Of a stretch of DNA of 64,000 nt, positions 8,465 through 16,793 are shown piece after piece; position 1 is the first letter of the stretch; each line of letters begins with the position of its first letter. Location of the stretch: contig NZ_AVHW01000038.1 of the NCBI RefSeq assembly GCF_000449425.2, positions 1 through 64,000 of the forward strand. The letters are read 5' to 3'. The notes beneath the pieces are model-generated. The model searched no databases. It was not told the DNA's origin and saw nothing but the letters and a program-made list of their open reading frames with translations. The position numbers and the translations under genes were made by a program. This stretch comes from Clostridioides difficile CD160. GTDB lineage: Bacteria > Bacillota > Clostridia > Peptostreptococcales > Peptostreptococcaceae.

Positions 8465-8690
8465 GGGATAAATTAGAAAATTTATAGGATATGATTTACA
8501 GGATTATAGAATATGATTTATATGATTATAGAATATGATTTAGCAGATTTATAGGATATGATTTATATGATTATAGAATATGATTTAGCAGATTTATAGG
8601 ATATGATTTATATGATTATAGAATATGATTTAGCAGATTTATAAGATATGATTTATATGATTATAGAATATAATTTAGAAGATTTATAGA
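8457..8690. repeat. 45-bp tandem repeat array
   Basis: Units beginning GATTTATAGGATATG recur at 8546, 8591, 8636 and 8681, exactly 45 bases apart, with less regular copies at 8457 and 8480. The first unit overlaps the last codons and stop of the NIF3-like gene, and the last again reads like that 3' end. The array therefore seems to have grown by duplication of the gene terminus. Each unit has an in-frame stop, so it does not lengthen the protein. Confidence 0.8.
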
Positions 8691-8712
8691 AAATCAATAG
8701 TATATAAAACCA

Positions 8713-8761
8713 TAAAAATAAGCAGTTAGTAAGAGTTTGTCTCTACTGACTGCTTATTTTT
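8713..8761 (+). terminator. Intrinsic terminator
   Basis: Arms 8714-8735 and 8741-8761 (AAAAATAAGCAG... and ...CTGCTTATTTTT) form a stem of about 20 pairs ending in T residues, after the NIF3-like gene and its repeat array. Confidence 0.8.
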
Positions 8762-9606
8762 ATATCTTCTTATATAGGTATTTCGTAACTGTATTTGCTA
8801 ATATTACAGTTAGTTATAGTCTTATAACTTGTTTTTCCTTTGCTCATCCAGTTAATTGTTTGAAAAGTTCTTTTCTCATTCCATTACCATGTAATGCCCA
8901 CTGATTACTGCAAAGATGTATGATGTGTGGAAGACTCTGTTCACTGTGCCTTTCTGTATTTTATATATTTGTAAATTTATGTTTTAATCAATAAAGTTAT
9001 ACCATATAGAAATGAAATATAATGCTTTTACCAAGATAAAAGGGGTTCATAAGTAAGTATATAATCATATTTTACATTTACAAATGAACTTATGATTGTT
9101 ATTTATTAGGTTTATTTTTCGATATTTTTTCTGATATTATTTATACTTGATTAGATTTTATAAATATTTATTTCGAATTATTATAAGTATTTATTTTAAA
9201 AAAATAGAATTATTATATTTATGAGAATAAATGGTATAATAAAAGGTAAAGTGTCAAATATGCACTAAATTAAATAAGTTAATTAGTATATAGATTAAAG
9301 TATAAATAATTAGAACTTATTAAATATCAAAAAATGACCACTTATAAAAGTAGTTGTTTAAAAAGACATAAAAAAGTAGTTGTTTAAAAAGACATAAAAA
9401 AGTAGTTATTTAAAAACACATAAAAAGTAATTATCTAAAACATATAAAAAGAGAATTATCTAAAAAGACATAAAAAAGATAATTGCTCATTCAAGTAACT
9501 ATCTCAAAATGGACAAAAAGATGACTTATCATTACTCATCTAAAAAATAGAAAATCAGATATATGAAATTTAATAAATAATAATTGGCAGGGAAAGGAAA
9601 GATAGA
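8762..9606. other. AT-rich spacer with 26-bp degenerate repeats
   Basis: No gene is visible. Positions 9349-9500 hold about six degenerate copies of a 26-base unit (AGTAGTTGTTTAAAAAGACA...), clear at 9349, 9375 and 9401 and decaying afterwards. A TATAAT-like element lies near 9233. Complementary stretches TTCATAAGT near 9047 and ACTTATGA near 9087 could form a loose hairpin. Confidence 0.55.
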
Positions 9607-10314
9607 ATGATATTTACAAGGAGCAATAAATACGATAAGGAATTTCTCATGGAAAATATGATGGGACCTAATTGTATAAAAATATTGGAAGAATTAACGA
9701 GTAAGATAAAACTAGAAAAAGGAATGCGTATCTTAGATTTAGGATGTGGTAGAGGTATATCTTCTATATTTTTAGCTAATGAATTTGATGCTACTGTATT
9801 TGCAACGGATTTGTGGATAGAACCAACTGAAAACTATGAAAGATTTAAACAGTTTAAATTGGATAATAAAATATTTCCTATACAAGCTGAGGCACATGAA
9901 TTGCCTTACGCAGAAGGTTTTTTCGATGCAGTAATAAGTGTACATTCTTACCATTATTTTGGAAATAAAGAAGGGTTTTTAGAAAATCACATATCACCCC
10001 TTGTAAAAGAGGGAGGAATAATTGCTATGGCAATGCCTGGATTAAAACAAGATTTTGTGAATTGTATACCAGATGAACTTATTCCATTTTGGCAAGACAA
10101 TATGAATTTCCATTCAATTAAATGGTGGAATGAACTTTGGTCAGAATCTGAGTCTGTAACTGTAGAGAAATGTGAGGCTTTAAGCTGTCATGATGAAGCT
10201 TGGAATGATTGGCTAAACTGCGATAATTCTTATGCTAAAAATGATAAAAAAATGCTAGAAGTAGAGAATGGCAAGTACTTTAATACAATTTCCTTGATAG
10301 CTAAAGTTAAATAA
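9607..10314 (+). CDS. SAM-dependent class I methyltransferase
   Basis: A 235-residue soluble protein. Motif I for S-adenosylmethionine is ILDLGCGRGISSIFLA near residue 44. An acidic residue follows at strand 2 (FATDLWI), motif II is AEAHELPYAEGFFDAVIS, and the post-motif segment is SPLVKEGGIIAMAMPG. The overall layout resembles small-molecule methyltransferases of the Methyltransf_11/25 type. The acceptor cannot be predicted. It has an AAAGGAAAG ribosome site, stands alone, and is followed by a terminator at 10370. Confidence 0.82.
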   Translation: MIFTRSNKYDKEFLMENMMGPNCIKILEELTSKIKLEKGMRILDLGCGRGISSIFLANEFDATVFATDLWIEPTENYERFKQFKLDNKIFPIQAEAHELPYAEGFFDAVISVHSYHYFGNKEGFLENHISPLVKEGGIIAMAMPGLKQDFVNCIPDELIPFWQDNMNFHSIKWWNELWSESESVTVEKCEALSCHDEAWNDWLNCDNSYAKNDKKMLEVENGKYFNTISLIAKVK

Positions 10315-10369
10315 GAGAAAAATTTAGATGAAAAACTTAAATTTAAAATAATTTTTTAGATTGTTTATG

Positions 10370-10404
10370 CCCAGTTGTATTGTTTATGTCAATTGGGTAT
10401 TTTT
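10370..10404 (+). terminator. Intrinsic terminator
   Basis: CCCAGTTG (10370-10377) pairs with CAATTGGG (10390-10397) through one G-T pair, followed by TATTTTTAT. It ends the methyltransferase gene. Confidence 0.6.
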
Positions 10405-10590
10405 ATTTAAAAAATATAAATATTTTTTTATTTATTTTCTAACTCTACTATATAAGAAATAAATACATAATGTAAAATATAACTGTATGATACAGAGTAT
10501 AAGTATAGGATATAAACTTTGAATAGGATATAATATAGATAAATGAATAGGTATTAATTATAGGAGAACTATGTTTATGATAAGCTAACA

Positions 10591-10619
10591 TTGACAAATC
10601 AAAGGCTTACTTTTATACT
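10591..10619 (+). promoter_or_regulatory. Sigma-A promoter of the MarR gene
   Basis: TTGACA (10591-10596) and TATACT (10614-10619) with a 17-base spacer lie about 120 bases before the MarR gene. No clear palindrome overlaps it. Confidence 0.6.
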
Positions 10620-10742
10620 CGATACAAGTAAAATAGCTTTTAAATTATAGATTCAAAATAAACAAAATATGCAATTATAAATCAAATAATATAATGAATA
10701 AAAATATGAAATTATAAAATAAATAACTTAGGAGGTACAATA

Positions 10743-11501
10743 ATGAATGAGACAAAAGAAGAAAATTTATTAGAACAATTTTATAAAGTACAATCATTGC
10801 TACATAAATTTCACCTTCAAAATCATAAATCACATGGATTTTTTAGAGCAACACATAGAGGTCAAGGTAGAGTATTATCCATGCTGAAAATAAAGCCAGA
10901 AATCACTCAAAAAGAACTATCATACTTACTTGATATGAGACCTCAATCTTTAGGTGAGTTACTTTCAAAATTAGAAAATCAAGAATTTATTACTCGTACA
11001 CACTCAGAAAAAGACCGTAGAGTAATGGTAGTAAGATTGACATCAAAGGGAATGGATGAAATTAATAAAAATGAACAGAAAGAAGACCCAACTAATCAGA
11101 TATTTAATGTATTAGAGCCAGAAGAAAAGAGGAATTTAAGTGACATTCTTACAAAGATTACTGATGAACTGGAAAGAACTATAAAAAGTGAGGATGGTAA
11201 TAATTTTGATGGAATGCCTATGCAACCACCACCAAGACCTCATCATGGACAATATTTAGGTGGTTTTGCTGGTAGAGAAGGAAATCAAAACTTCTTTAAT
11301 TCACGTGAAGCATATCAAGATTTTTTTAATAGAGAAGAGCTATTTGAACAGATGGTAAAACAACATCCAGAGCTTATTGAACAATTGATGAAACAGCATC
11401 CAGAGTTTTTTACGGAAAAAGAACTTGATAGAAAAAATAGTTCTAAGAATGAAAATAAAGAAGATATTAATGAAAGCAAACCAGATATTGATGAAGATTA
11501 A
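10743..11501 (+). CDS. MarR-family regulator with long polar C-terminal tail
   Basis: Residues 1-150 are a MarR winged helix: ITQKELSYLLDMRPQSLGELLSKLE is the recognition region, and RTHSEKDRRVMVVRLT is the wing with the conserved DRR. The protein is 252 residues, about 100 more than usual. The tail carries QPPPRPHHGQY, two similar Gln/His helical stretches (QMVKQHPELIEQ and QLMKQHPEFFTE) and a charged end. Family members respond to phenolics, drugs or oxidants. No obvious target gene is adjacent. The start follows TTAGGAGG. The tail may mediate partner or metal binding, but that is speculation. Confidence 0.82.
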   Translation: MNETKEENLLEQFYKVQSLLHKFHLQNHKSHGFFRATHRGQGRVLSMLKIKPEITQKELSYLLDMRPQSLGELLSKLENQEFITRTHSEKDRRVMVVRLTSKGMDEINKNEQKEDPTNQIFNVLEPEEKRNLSDILTKITDELERTIKSEDGNNFDGMPMQPPPRPHHGQYLGGFAGREGNQNFFNSREAYQDFFNREELFEQMVKQHPELIEQLMKQHPEFFTEKELDRKNSSKNENKEDINESKPDIDED

Positions 11502-11762
11502 AAATTTTATAGTACTATTTTAGAAGTTTTTCTATATATTTTATTATACTTCAAATTAAATTGTGAGATGTTGAAATATAGAATCAAAAGACTAGTATAT
11601 CTATATTATTTTAACTACTGAAAAATTTATTTTAATAGAGAGATATATAAGTAGAAACATACAAAGCTATTTTAAGTTAATATATATAGTAATTTATCTA
11701 CTATTATAATTAGGGTAATAGAGCATGATTTAATCATAAATTAAAAAAGGGGAAATGTTGAG

Positions 11763-12263
11763 TTGATGGAAGGAATAAAATTTATAAAGCCAGAAGAAAA
11801 GTATATTTGGTCATACTGGCAGACTTTTGATAATATTGCAAAAGAAAGGAAATACCTAGCTATGGACGAAGCATTTCCTTTTGAAGAAACAGTTGAATTT
11901 ATAAAGAATGTTATGATTGAAAAATTTCCACAGCTGTTTATAATTGATGTAAAATCAGATATCTGTATTGGTTGGTGTGATGTTTTGCCTAAAGCTGAGA
12001 CAGTTGGCTATTTGGGTATGGGTATTCTTAAGGAATACAGAGAAAAAGGTATCGGAAGTAATCTTTTAAAACAAATTATTGATTTATCAAAGGAATATGG
12101 ATATAAAAAAATTGAGCTAGATGTATTAAAAAGTAATAGTAGAGCTATTCATGTTTATAAATCTTTAGGGTTTGTGGAGGTAAATACAATAGCTAGTGGA
12201 TTTACATGGAATGATAGACCTGTAAAAGAAGAAGTTATTCAAATGGAGCTTACACTAATATAA
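11763..12263 (+). CDS. GNAT-family N-acetyltransferase
   Basis: About 166 residues with the Gcn5-related fold. The acetyl-CoA loop is GILKEYREKGIGSNLLKQII near residues 86-105, of the form R-x-x-G-I-G. It is followed by KIELDVLKSNSRAIHVYKSLGF, a typical motif B ending in GF. The acceptor is unknown. AAGGGG at 11747-11752 is 10 bases before TTG 11763 and 13 before ATG 11766; either could be the start. A three-codon ORF (ATG TTG AGT TGA) lies between the ribosome site and the start. It is monocistronic, with a terminator at 12284. Confidence 0.82.
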   Translation: MMEGIKFIKPEEKYIWSYWQTFDNIAKERKYLAMDEAFPFEETVEFIKNVMIEKFPQLFIIDVKSDICIGWCDVLPKAETVGYLGMGILKEYREKGIGSNLLKQIIDLSKEYGYKKIELDVLKSNSRAIHVYKSLGFVEVNTIASGFTWNDRPVKEEVIQMELTLI

Positions 12264-12283
12264 AATAAAGTTTATTGAGAATT

Positions 12284-12320
12284 AATAGGGTGGTAGTAAA
12301 AAATACTATCCTATTTTATT
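12284..12320 (+). terminator. Intrinsic terminator
   Basis: AATAGGGTGGTAGTA and TACTATCCTATT form a stem with a two-base bulge and a short A loop, followed by TTATT, just after the acetyltransferase gene. Confidence 0.65.
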
Positions 12321-12495
12321 GTTTAAAATAGAAGTTTTTCAGTTAAATATACTGTTTTTAGAGAAAATTTTGTTTTACTTCCCACTATAATTATATCATA
12401 AATAAAAATTTTTTTTAAGACTGTGAATATATCCTCATTTCTATATAATTGATATAGTGGATTAAATGTTAATTTCAATTGAGGAGGATTATAAT

Positions 12496-14733
12496 ATGAA
12501 TCTAAATGATTTTGAGTCAAATCTTGAAAATCAGTGGTTACAAAAAACTCTTAAAGAGGCTAATAGACAACTTGAGGAAAAACGTAATGAAGAAGATAAG
12601 TTAAAAAAAGATGCTATAGAGACTCAAAGGGAACTATGGAATGACTTAGGTTCTATTTCTATTGAAAATGGATTAGAGCAACTTTCAGAATTTATGTCAT
12701 TTATGGATGTTATGAAACATCAAAAAAGAAGCCATGAATTTACTAAGAAACTCAAAGATAAGTATGAAAGAATGATTGAATCTCCTTACTTTGGAAGAAT
12801 TGACTTTACAGAAGCTTGTGAAACTGAGTCTCAAAAATATTATATTGGATTATCAAATCTTATTAATGATGATTATGATTTTCTTGTATATGACTGGAGA
12901 GCTCCTATTTCAAGTATGTTTTATGATTATGAAATTGGACAAGCAAGTTATGAGTGTCCAGAAGGCATAATCTCTGGAGAAATAACCAAAAAAAGACAGT
13001 ATAAGATAAAAAATGGAAAGATTGAGTATATGTTTGATAGTAATGTAAATATAGATGATGATATATTACAAGAGCTTTTAGGTAAAAACTCTGATGAGAA
13101 AATGAAAACTATAGTTACTACTATTCAAAGAGAGCAAAATCAAGTAATTCGTAATGAGAAATACAAGAACTTAATTGTACAAGGTGCCGCTGGAAGCGGA
13201 AAGACATCTATAGCACTTCATAGGATAGCATATTTATTATATAAACATAAAGATAAAATAACTTCTGCAAATATAATGATATTTTCTCCGAATAACATAT
13301 TTAATGATTATATCTCAAATGTATTGCCACAGCTGGGTGAAGATAATATCTGTCAGACAACATTTAAAGACTATATGTATAAAGAATTGGGTGATGAGTT
13401 TAAAAAAGAAAGCCCAACTGAAATGATGGAGTACATTCTTAATAATAATGGGAAAATCACATATAAGGATAGGATAGAAAATATAGAATTTAAAACCTCT
13501 TTAGAGTTCACAAAAATATTAAAACAATATCTAAATTATTTAGAAACAGATGATAGATGTTTTGAAGATATTATTGTAAGAGGTAAGTTAATAATTTCAT
13601 CTGAAGAGTTACAAACACTGTTTTCTAATGACTATTCAAATTTACCAATTAAGAAAAGATTAGAGAAAATAAAATCAAGGATAATATTTTTAATTGAGCC
13701 ATATGAAAAAGCTTGGATTGATGAAATATTTAAAAAACTTCAAGCATCTGGTGATTATATAGAAAAAGAAGAAATGATGGAGAAAAGCACTTTTATTGTA
13801 AGAAAGCATCTAAAAGAAGTTTACTCTAAAATTTCAAGAATGACAGAATTAGATTTAATAGATACTTATAAAAATTTATTTAAGAATTTAGAAATATTTT
13901 TAGATAAGGCAAATATTGAGTATGATAAAAAGTTTATAGATAATATAAAAACTTATACAATGGATAATTTAAGTGTAAGGAGCCTTTATTATGAAGACCA
14001 AGTGATTCTTTTATATTTAAAGGGAGCTCTTGGAGGTATTCCAAACACATCACAGATTAAATATGTAATCATAGACGAGGCACAGGACTATACTCCTTTG
14101 CAGTATGAAATATTTTATAAACTTTTTAAATCTGCCAATATGACTATATTAGGAGATATTAACCAATCAATCAACCCATTTATGAATGTTGGAGATTATA
14201 ACAATATTCCTAATGTATTGGAGAATGATACTTGTATAATAAATCTAAGTAAAACATATCGTTCTACAATGGAAATTACTAGATTCTCAAGACAACTTCT
14301 TACAAAAGCTATAGATGATGGGTATATTGAGAGACATGGTGATGAGCCTAAGGTAATTGGTTTTACAGAGAAAAATTATATGGATAAAAAGCTTATTGAA
14401 GATATAAAAGCTTATAAACAGAAAAATTATAAGTCTATCGGAATTATAACAAAAACAGCTCGTGAGACTAGGGAAGTGTATGAGTTTTTAAAAGAAAATA
14501 ATATTGATGTAGAGGCAATAACAAAAGATGATGATGAATATGTGAATGGCGTATTAGTAATACCATCATATTTATCTAAGGGACTTGAATTTGATGTAGT
14601 TATAATATACGATGCAAGTGATGAAAGGTATAATAGTGAAGATGAAAGGTTACTTCTTTACACTTGTTGTACAAGAGCTCTTCATGTGTTAAATATATAC
14701 TATTTAGGTAAGATAACCCCTTTGTTAAAATAA
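12496..14733 (+). CDS. helD: HelD-like RNA polymerase recycling ATPase (UvrD/Rep-type)
   Basis: A 745-residue superfamily 1 ATPase. The N-terminal helical arm (about residues 1-110, charged coiled coil) and the split motor with QGAAGSGKTSIALHRIAYLL (Walker A near 230) and VIIDEAQDYTPLQ (Walker B near 520) are diagnostic of HelD. HelD pushes into stalled RNA polymerase to release nucleic acid and recycle the enzyme. C-terminal motifs include LSKTYRST and YTCCTRALHVL. The start at 12496 is chosen because GAGGAGG precedes it by seven bases; an upstream in-frame ATG at 12466 lies before that site. Confidence 0.88.
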   Translation: MNLNDFESNLENQWLQKTLKEANRQLEEKRNEEDKLKKDAIETQRELWNDLGSISIENGLEQLSEFMSFMDVMKHQKRSHEFTKKLKDKYERMIESPYFGRIDFTEACETESQKYYIGLSNLINDDYDFLVYDWRAPISSMFYDYEIGQASYECPEGIISGEITKKRQYKIKNGKIEYMFDSNVNIDDDILQELLGKNSDEKMKTIVTTIQREQNQVIRNEKYKNLIVQGAAGSGKTSIALHRIAYLLYKHKDKITSANIMIFSPNNIFNDYISNVLPQLGEDNICQTTFKDYMYKELGDEFKKESPTEMMEYILNNNGKITYKDRIENIEFKTSLEFTKILKQYLNYLETDDRCFEDIIVRGKLIISSEELQTLFSNDYSNLPIKKRLEKIKSRIIFLIEPYEKAWIDEIFKKLQASGDYIEKEEMMEKSTFIVRKHLKEVYSKISRMTELDLIDTYKNLFKNLEIFLDKANIEYDKKFIDNIKTYTMDNLSVRSLYYEDQVILLYLKGALGGIPNTSQIKYVIIDEAQDYTPLQYEIFYKLFKSANMTILGDINQSINPFMNVGDYNNIPNVLENDTCIINLSKTYRSTMEITRFSRQLLTKAIDDGYIERHGDEPKVIGFTEKNYMDKKLIEDIKAYKQKNYKSIGIITKTARETREVYEFLKENNIDVEAITKDDDEYVNGVLVIPSYLSKGLEFDVVIIYDASDERYNSEDERLLLYTCCTRALHVLNIYYLGKITPLLK

Positions 14734-14829
14734 CAAGTTTTTGCTTATAATCTACTTTTTATTTTAAGGGTAGCAGATATTTATAGTCTACTTTATTTAT
14801 CTATTTTGTATGGGTTTACTCATATATTT

Positions 14830-15100
14830 GTAACTAAAACTTATATAATGATTTATGATAAAGTTAAATCTTTAAAAAACTAAACTAAAGGACTTATTGT
14901 GTCTTTACAACTAAAATTTATATAATGATTTATGATAAAGTTAAATCTTTAAAAAACTAAACTAAAGAGCTTATTGTGCCTTTACAACTAAAACTTATAT
15001 AATGATTTATGATAAAGTTAAATCTTTAAAAAACTAAATTAAAGGATTTATTGTGTCTTTACAACTAAAATTTATATAATAATTTATAATAAAGTGAAAG
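14830..15100. repeat. 77-bp tandem repeat, about 3.5 copies
   Basis: A 77-base unit (ACAACTAAAACTTATATAAT...) begins at about 14830, 14907, 14984 and 15061, with few substitutions. The last copy is incomplete and runs into the terminator at 15097. It is non-coding, lies between convergent genes, and each unit contains TTTAAAAAACTAAA and a GTGTCTTT end. The exact period and low divergence suggest recent expansion. Confidence 0.85.
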
Positions 15101-15140
15101 CCCTTAAAATTCCATATGAATGGTTTTTAAGGGCTTTTTA
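15097..15140. terminator. Bidirectional terminator
   Basis: AAAGCCCTTAAAA (15097-15109) pairs with TTTTTAAGGGCTTTTT (15124-15139). A and T flanks on both sides suit termination of helD from the left and of the sigma operon from the right. Confidence 0.85.
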
Positions 15141-15310
15141 TATTAGTAATAACTTTTGCGAGTAGTTAGATTTGTAGAGCAGTTAAATATCTAAAATTTC
15201 ATATATTAAATCTAAAGAAAATATAAAGATGGAAGATACAACTATATTTACAAATAAGAAAATTAAAATCATGTATAATAAACTCATAAACAACTTATTG
15301 TTAATTATAT

Positions 15311-16075
15311 TTATTTTGCATCTATTACTTCATGAGCCATTTTAACTAAGTCATTCATAGATAAATTTGAATCTTGAATTGTAAAAGAGTAGTAAACTCC
15401 ATCTTGTTCCCAAGTCAAGAATTTAAATTCATTAACTTCCACTTTATCTGTTCCTTCACTAAATGTATATTTACCTGACTTTTCATCAAGTTTATCTTGT
15501 TCTGTCATTTTATAACCTTCTGGCACAAACTTGTACATTGATGTTTCATAAGAAATATTTATATCTTTGTAAGTATCTACAACTTTCATATTCTCAGAAT
15601 CTTTTTCAAGTTCATTATTTGCTGTTTTAAGAGATATTTCATCATTACCATTTTTATACTCAAACTCAAGTACTTTTAATTCTCCTAAAACATTATCTTC
15701 TTTATCAAGTGATTTTTCATTTATAGTATATGCCCCTTTAAATTTATATCCATTACTAAATTCGGAAATTAGATTAGGGGTAAAGTTAAAGTCTTTTTTT
15801 ACCTGTTCAGTAGTTGGAATAGATGTATAGGTAGCTTTAGTGCTTGATTTTCCAACTATACTATATATTTCTCCTACTGCAAGAGCTGTTGTACCTAATA
15901 CTAAAGTTATAGCTAAAGTTGCGACTAAACCTCTTCCAAATGGTAATTTATGTGTTTTATTATTCATTTTATAATTTTCCTCCCTTTCTGGTAAACTATT
16001 TAGTGTTTTACTTAAACTATTATGAAAGCTTTCTGGAGCTTTTGGAAACGAATTATTTAAGCTATTTTTATTCAT
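15311..16075 (-). CDS. rsiT: Membrane anti-sigma factor of the adjacent ECF sigma
   Basis: A 254-residue protein with a cytoplasmic N-terminus of about 45 residues, one transmembrane helix (GLVATLAITLVLGTTALAV, about 49-67) and an external domain of about 185 residues. That is the layout of a single-span anti-sigma. The ATG overlaps the sigma gene stop (ATGA) and has GGAGG seven bases before it, so production is coupled. The pair corresponds to CsfT and its anti-sigma in C. difficile as I recall it; the symbol is tentative. The release signal cannot be read from the sequence. The external region resembles DUF4179/DUF4367-type domains only loosely. Confidence 0.7.
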   Translation of the reverse strand: MNKNSLNNSFPKAPESFHNSLSKTLNSLPEREENYKMNNKTHKLPFGRGLVATLAITLVLGTTALAVGEIYSIVGKSSTKATYTSIPTTEQVKKDFNFTPNLISEFSNGYKFKGAYTINEKSLDKEDNVLGELKVLEFEYKNGNDEISLKTANNELEKDSENMKVVDTYKDINISYETSMYKFVPEGYKMTEQDKLDEKSGKYTFSEGTDKVEVNEFKFLTWEQDGVYYSFTIQDSNLSMNDLVKMAHEVIDAK

Positions 16076-16551
16076 ATGATTACCTCCATATTTTCTAATT
16101 TAGTTTTTAATAATTTTCTTCCTCTTGATAATCTACTTTTCACAGTTCCTTGAGGTATATCCAATATTTCCTTAATTTCATCAACTGAATAACCTTCAAT
16201 ATAGTAAAGTACTATAGGAACTTTAATTTTTTTAGGGAGACTTTGAATAGCAATATACAAATCATTATAATCTTCTTTTTCATCGATTTTTTTATTTTTA
16301 AATACGTCTTCAAATGATAGAAATTTCAATTGTTTACGTCTTAATGAATTACATTCATTTATCACTATTCTAATCAACCAAGTTTTAAAATATTGTTCTT
16401 CCTTAAGAGAATCTAACTTTTCATATGCTTTTAAAATAGCATTGTTTACGGCATCTTCACAATCTTGGTCGTTTCCTAGAATAGATTTAGATACACGATA
16501 CAAAGTCTGTTCTGATTCAAGGATATTATTTATAAATGTAGTTTTATTCAA
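16072..16551 (-). CDS. csfT: ECF-family RNA polymerase sigma factor
   Basis: A sigma-70 of the extracytoplasmic-function group, about 160 residues. Region 2 carries NDQDCEDAVNNAILKAYEKL and FKTWLIRIVINEC. Region 4 carries VPIVLYYIEGYSVDEIKEIL and IPQGTVKSRLSRGRKLLK. The start is taken as TTG at 16551, six bases after AGGTAGGA; an in-frame TTG at 16575 lacks a site. It forms a two-gene operon with the overlapping anti-sigma gene. An ECF-like promoter upstream suggests autoregulation. The identity with CsfT is from memory of the gene order, at moderate confidence; the ECF class itself is clear. Confidence 0.8.
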   Translation of the reverse strand: MNKTTFINNILESEQTLYRVSKSILGNDQDCEDAVNNAILKAYEKLDSLKEEQYFKTWLIRIVINECNSLRRKQLKFLSFEDVFKNKKIDEKEDYNDLYIAIQSLPKKIKVPIVLYYIEGYSVDEIKEILDIPQGTVKSRLSRGRKLLKTKLENMEVII

Positions 16552-16608
16552 ATGAATTCCTACCTTTCTGTGCAAATTGTAGCGCTACTTTTTTGCCTTT
16601 CACTTATT

Positions 16609-16635
16609 AGATAAGATTTTACTATAAATGGTTCA
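16609..16635 (-). promoter_or_regulatory. Candidate ECF-type autoregulatory promoter
   Basis: On the minus strand TGAACC (16630-16635) is followed after 15 bases by TTATCT (16609-16614), about 60 bases before the sigma start. The AAC-containing -35 fits ECF promoters, while the -10 is atypical. A perfect palindrome GTAGCGCTAC (16579-16588) lies in the leader. Confidence 0.35.
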
Positions 16636-16666
16636 CTTTTTTTAAAAAAAATTGAATAAATAAAAA

Positions 16667-16738
16667 TAAGGTACCTTAAAAATAATGTTGACAAATTGCT
16701 AAGGTACCTTTATAATTAGGAATAGATAAGGTACCTTA
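16667..16738 (+). promoter_or_regulatory. Promoter with three TAAGGTACCTTA palindromes
   Basis: The palindrome TAAGGTACCTTA occurs at 16667-16678, 16700-16711 (last base T) and 16727-16738. The middle copy fills the spacer of a perfect promoter, TTGACA (16688-16693), 17 bases, TATAAT (16711-16716). The outer copies flank it with start-to-start distances of 33 and 27 bases. Three sites around one promoter imply tight repression with possible looping. The binding protein is not identifiable here. Confidence 0.75.
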
Positions 16739-16793
16739 ATAAAAATGAGAAAATAAATTAATAAAAAAATCGAATTAATTAGGAGGAGTTAAT

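Noticed and set aside
8457-8690. Possible CRISPR array
   Set aside because: The 45-bp units are contiguous without unique spacers, the repeat has no dyad of CRISPR type, and there are no cas genes.
14830-15100. Possible CRISPR array or origin iterons
   Set aside because: Units are 77 bp, head-to-tail and nearly identical throughout; no replication or cas gene is near.
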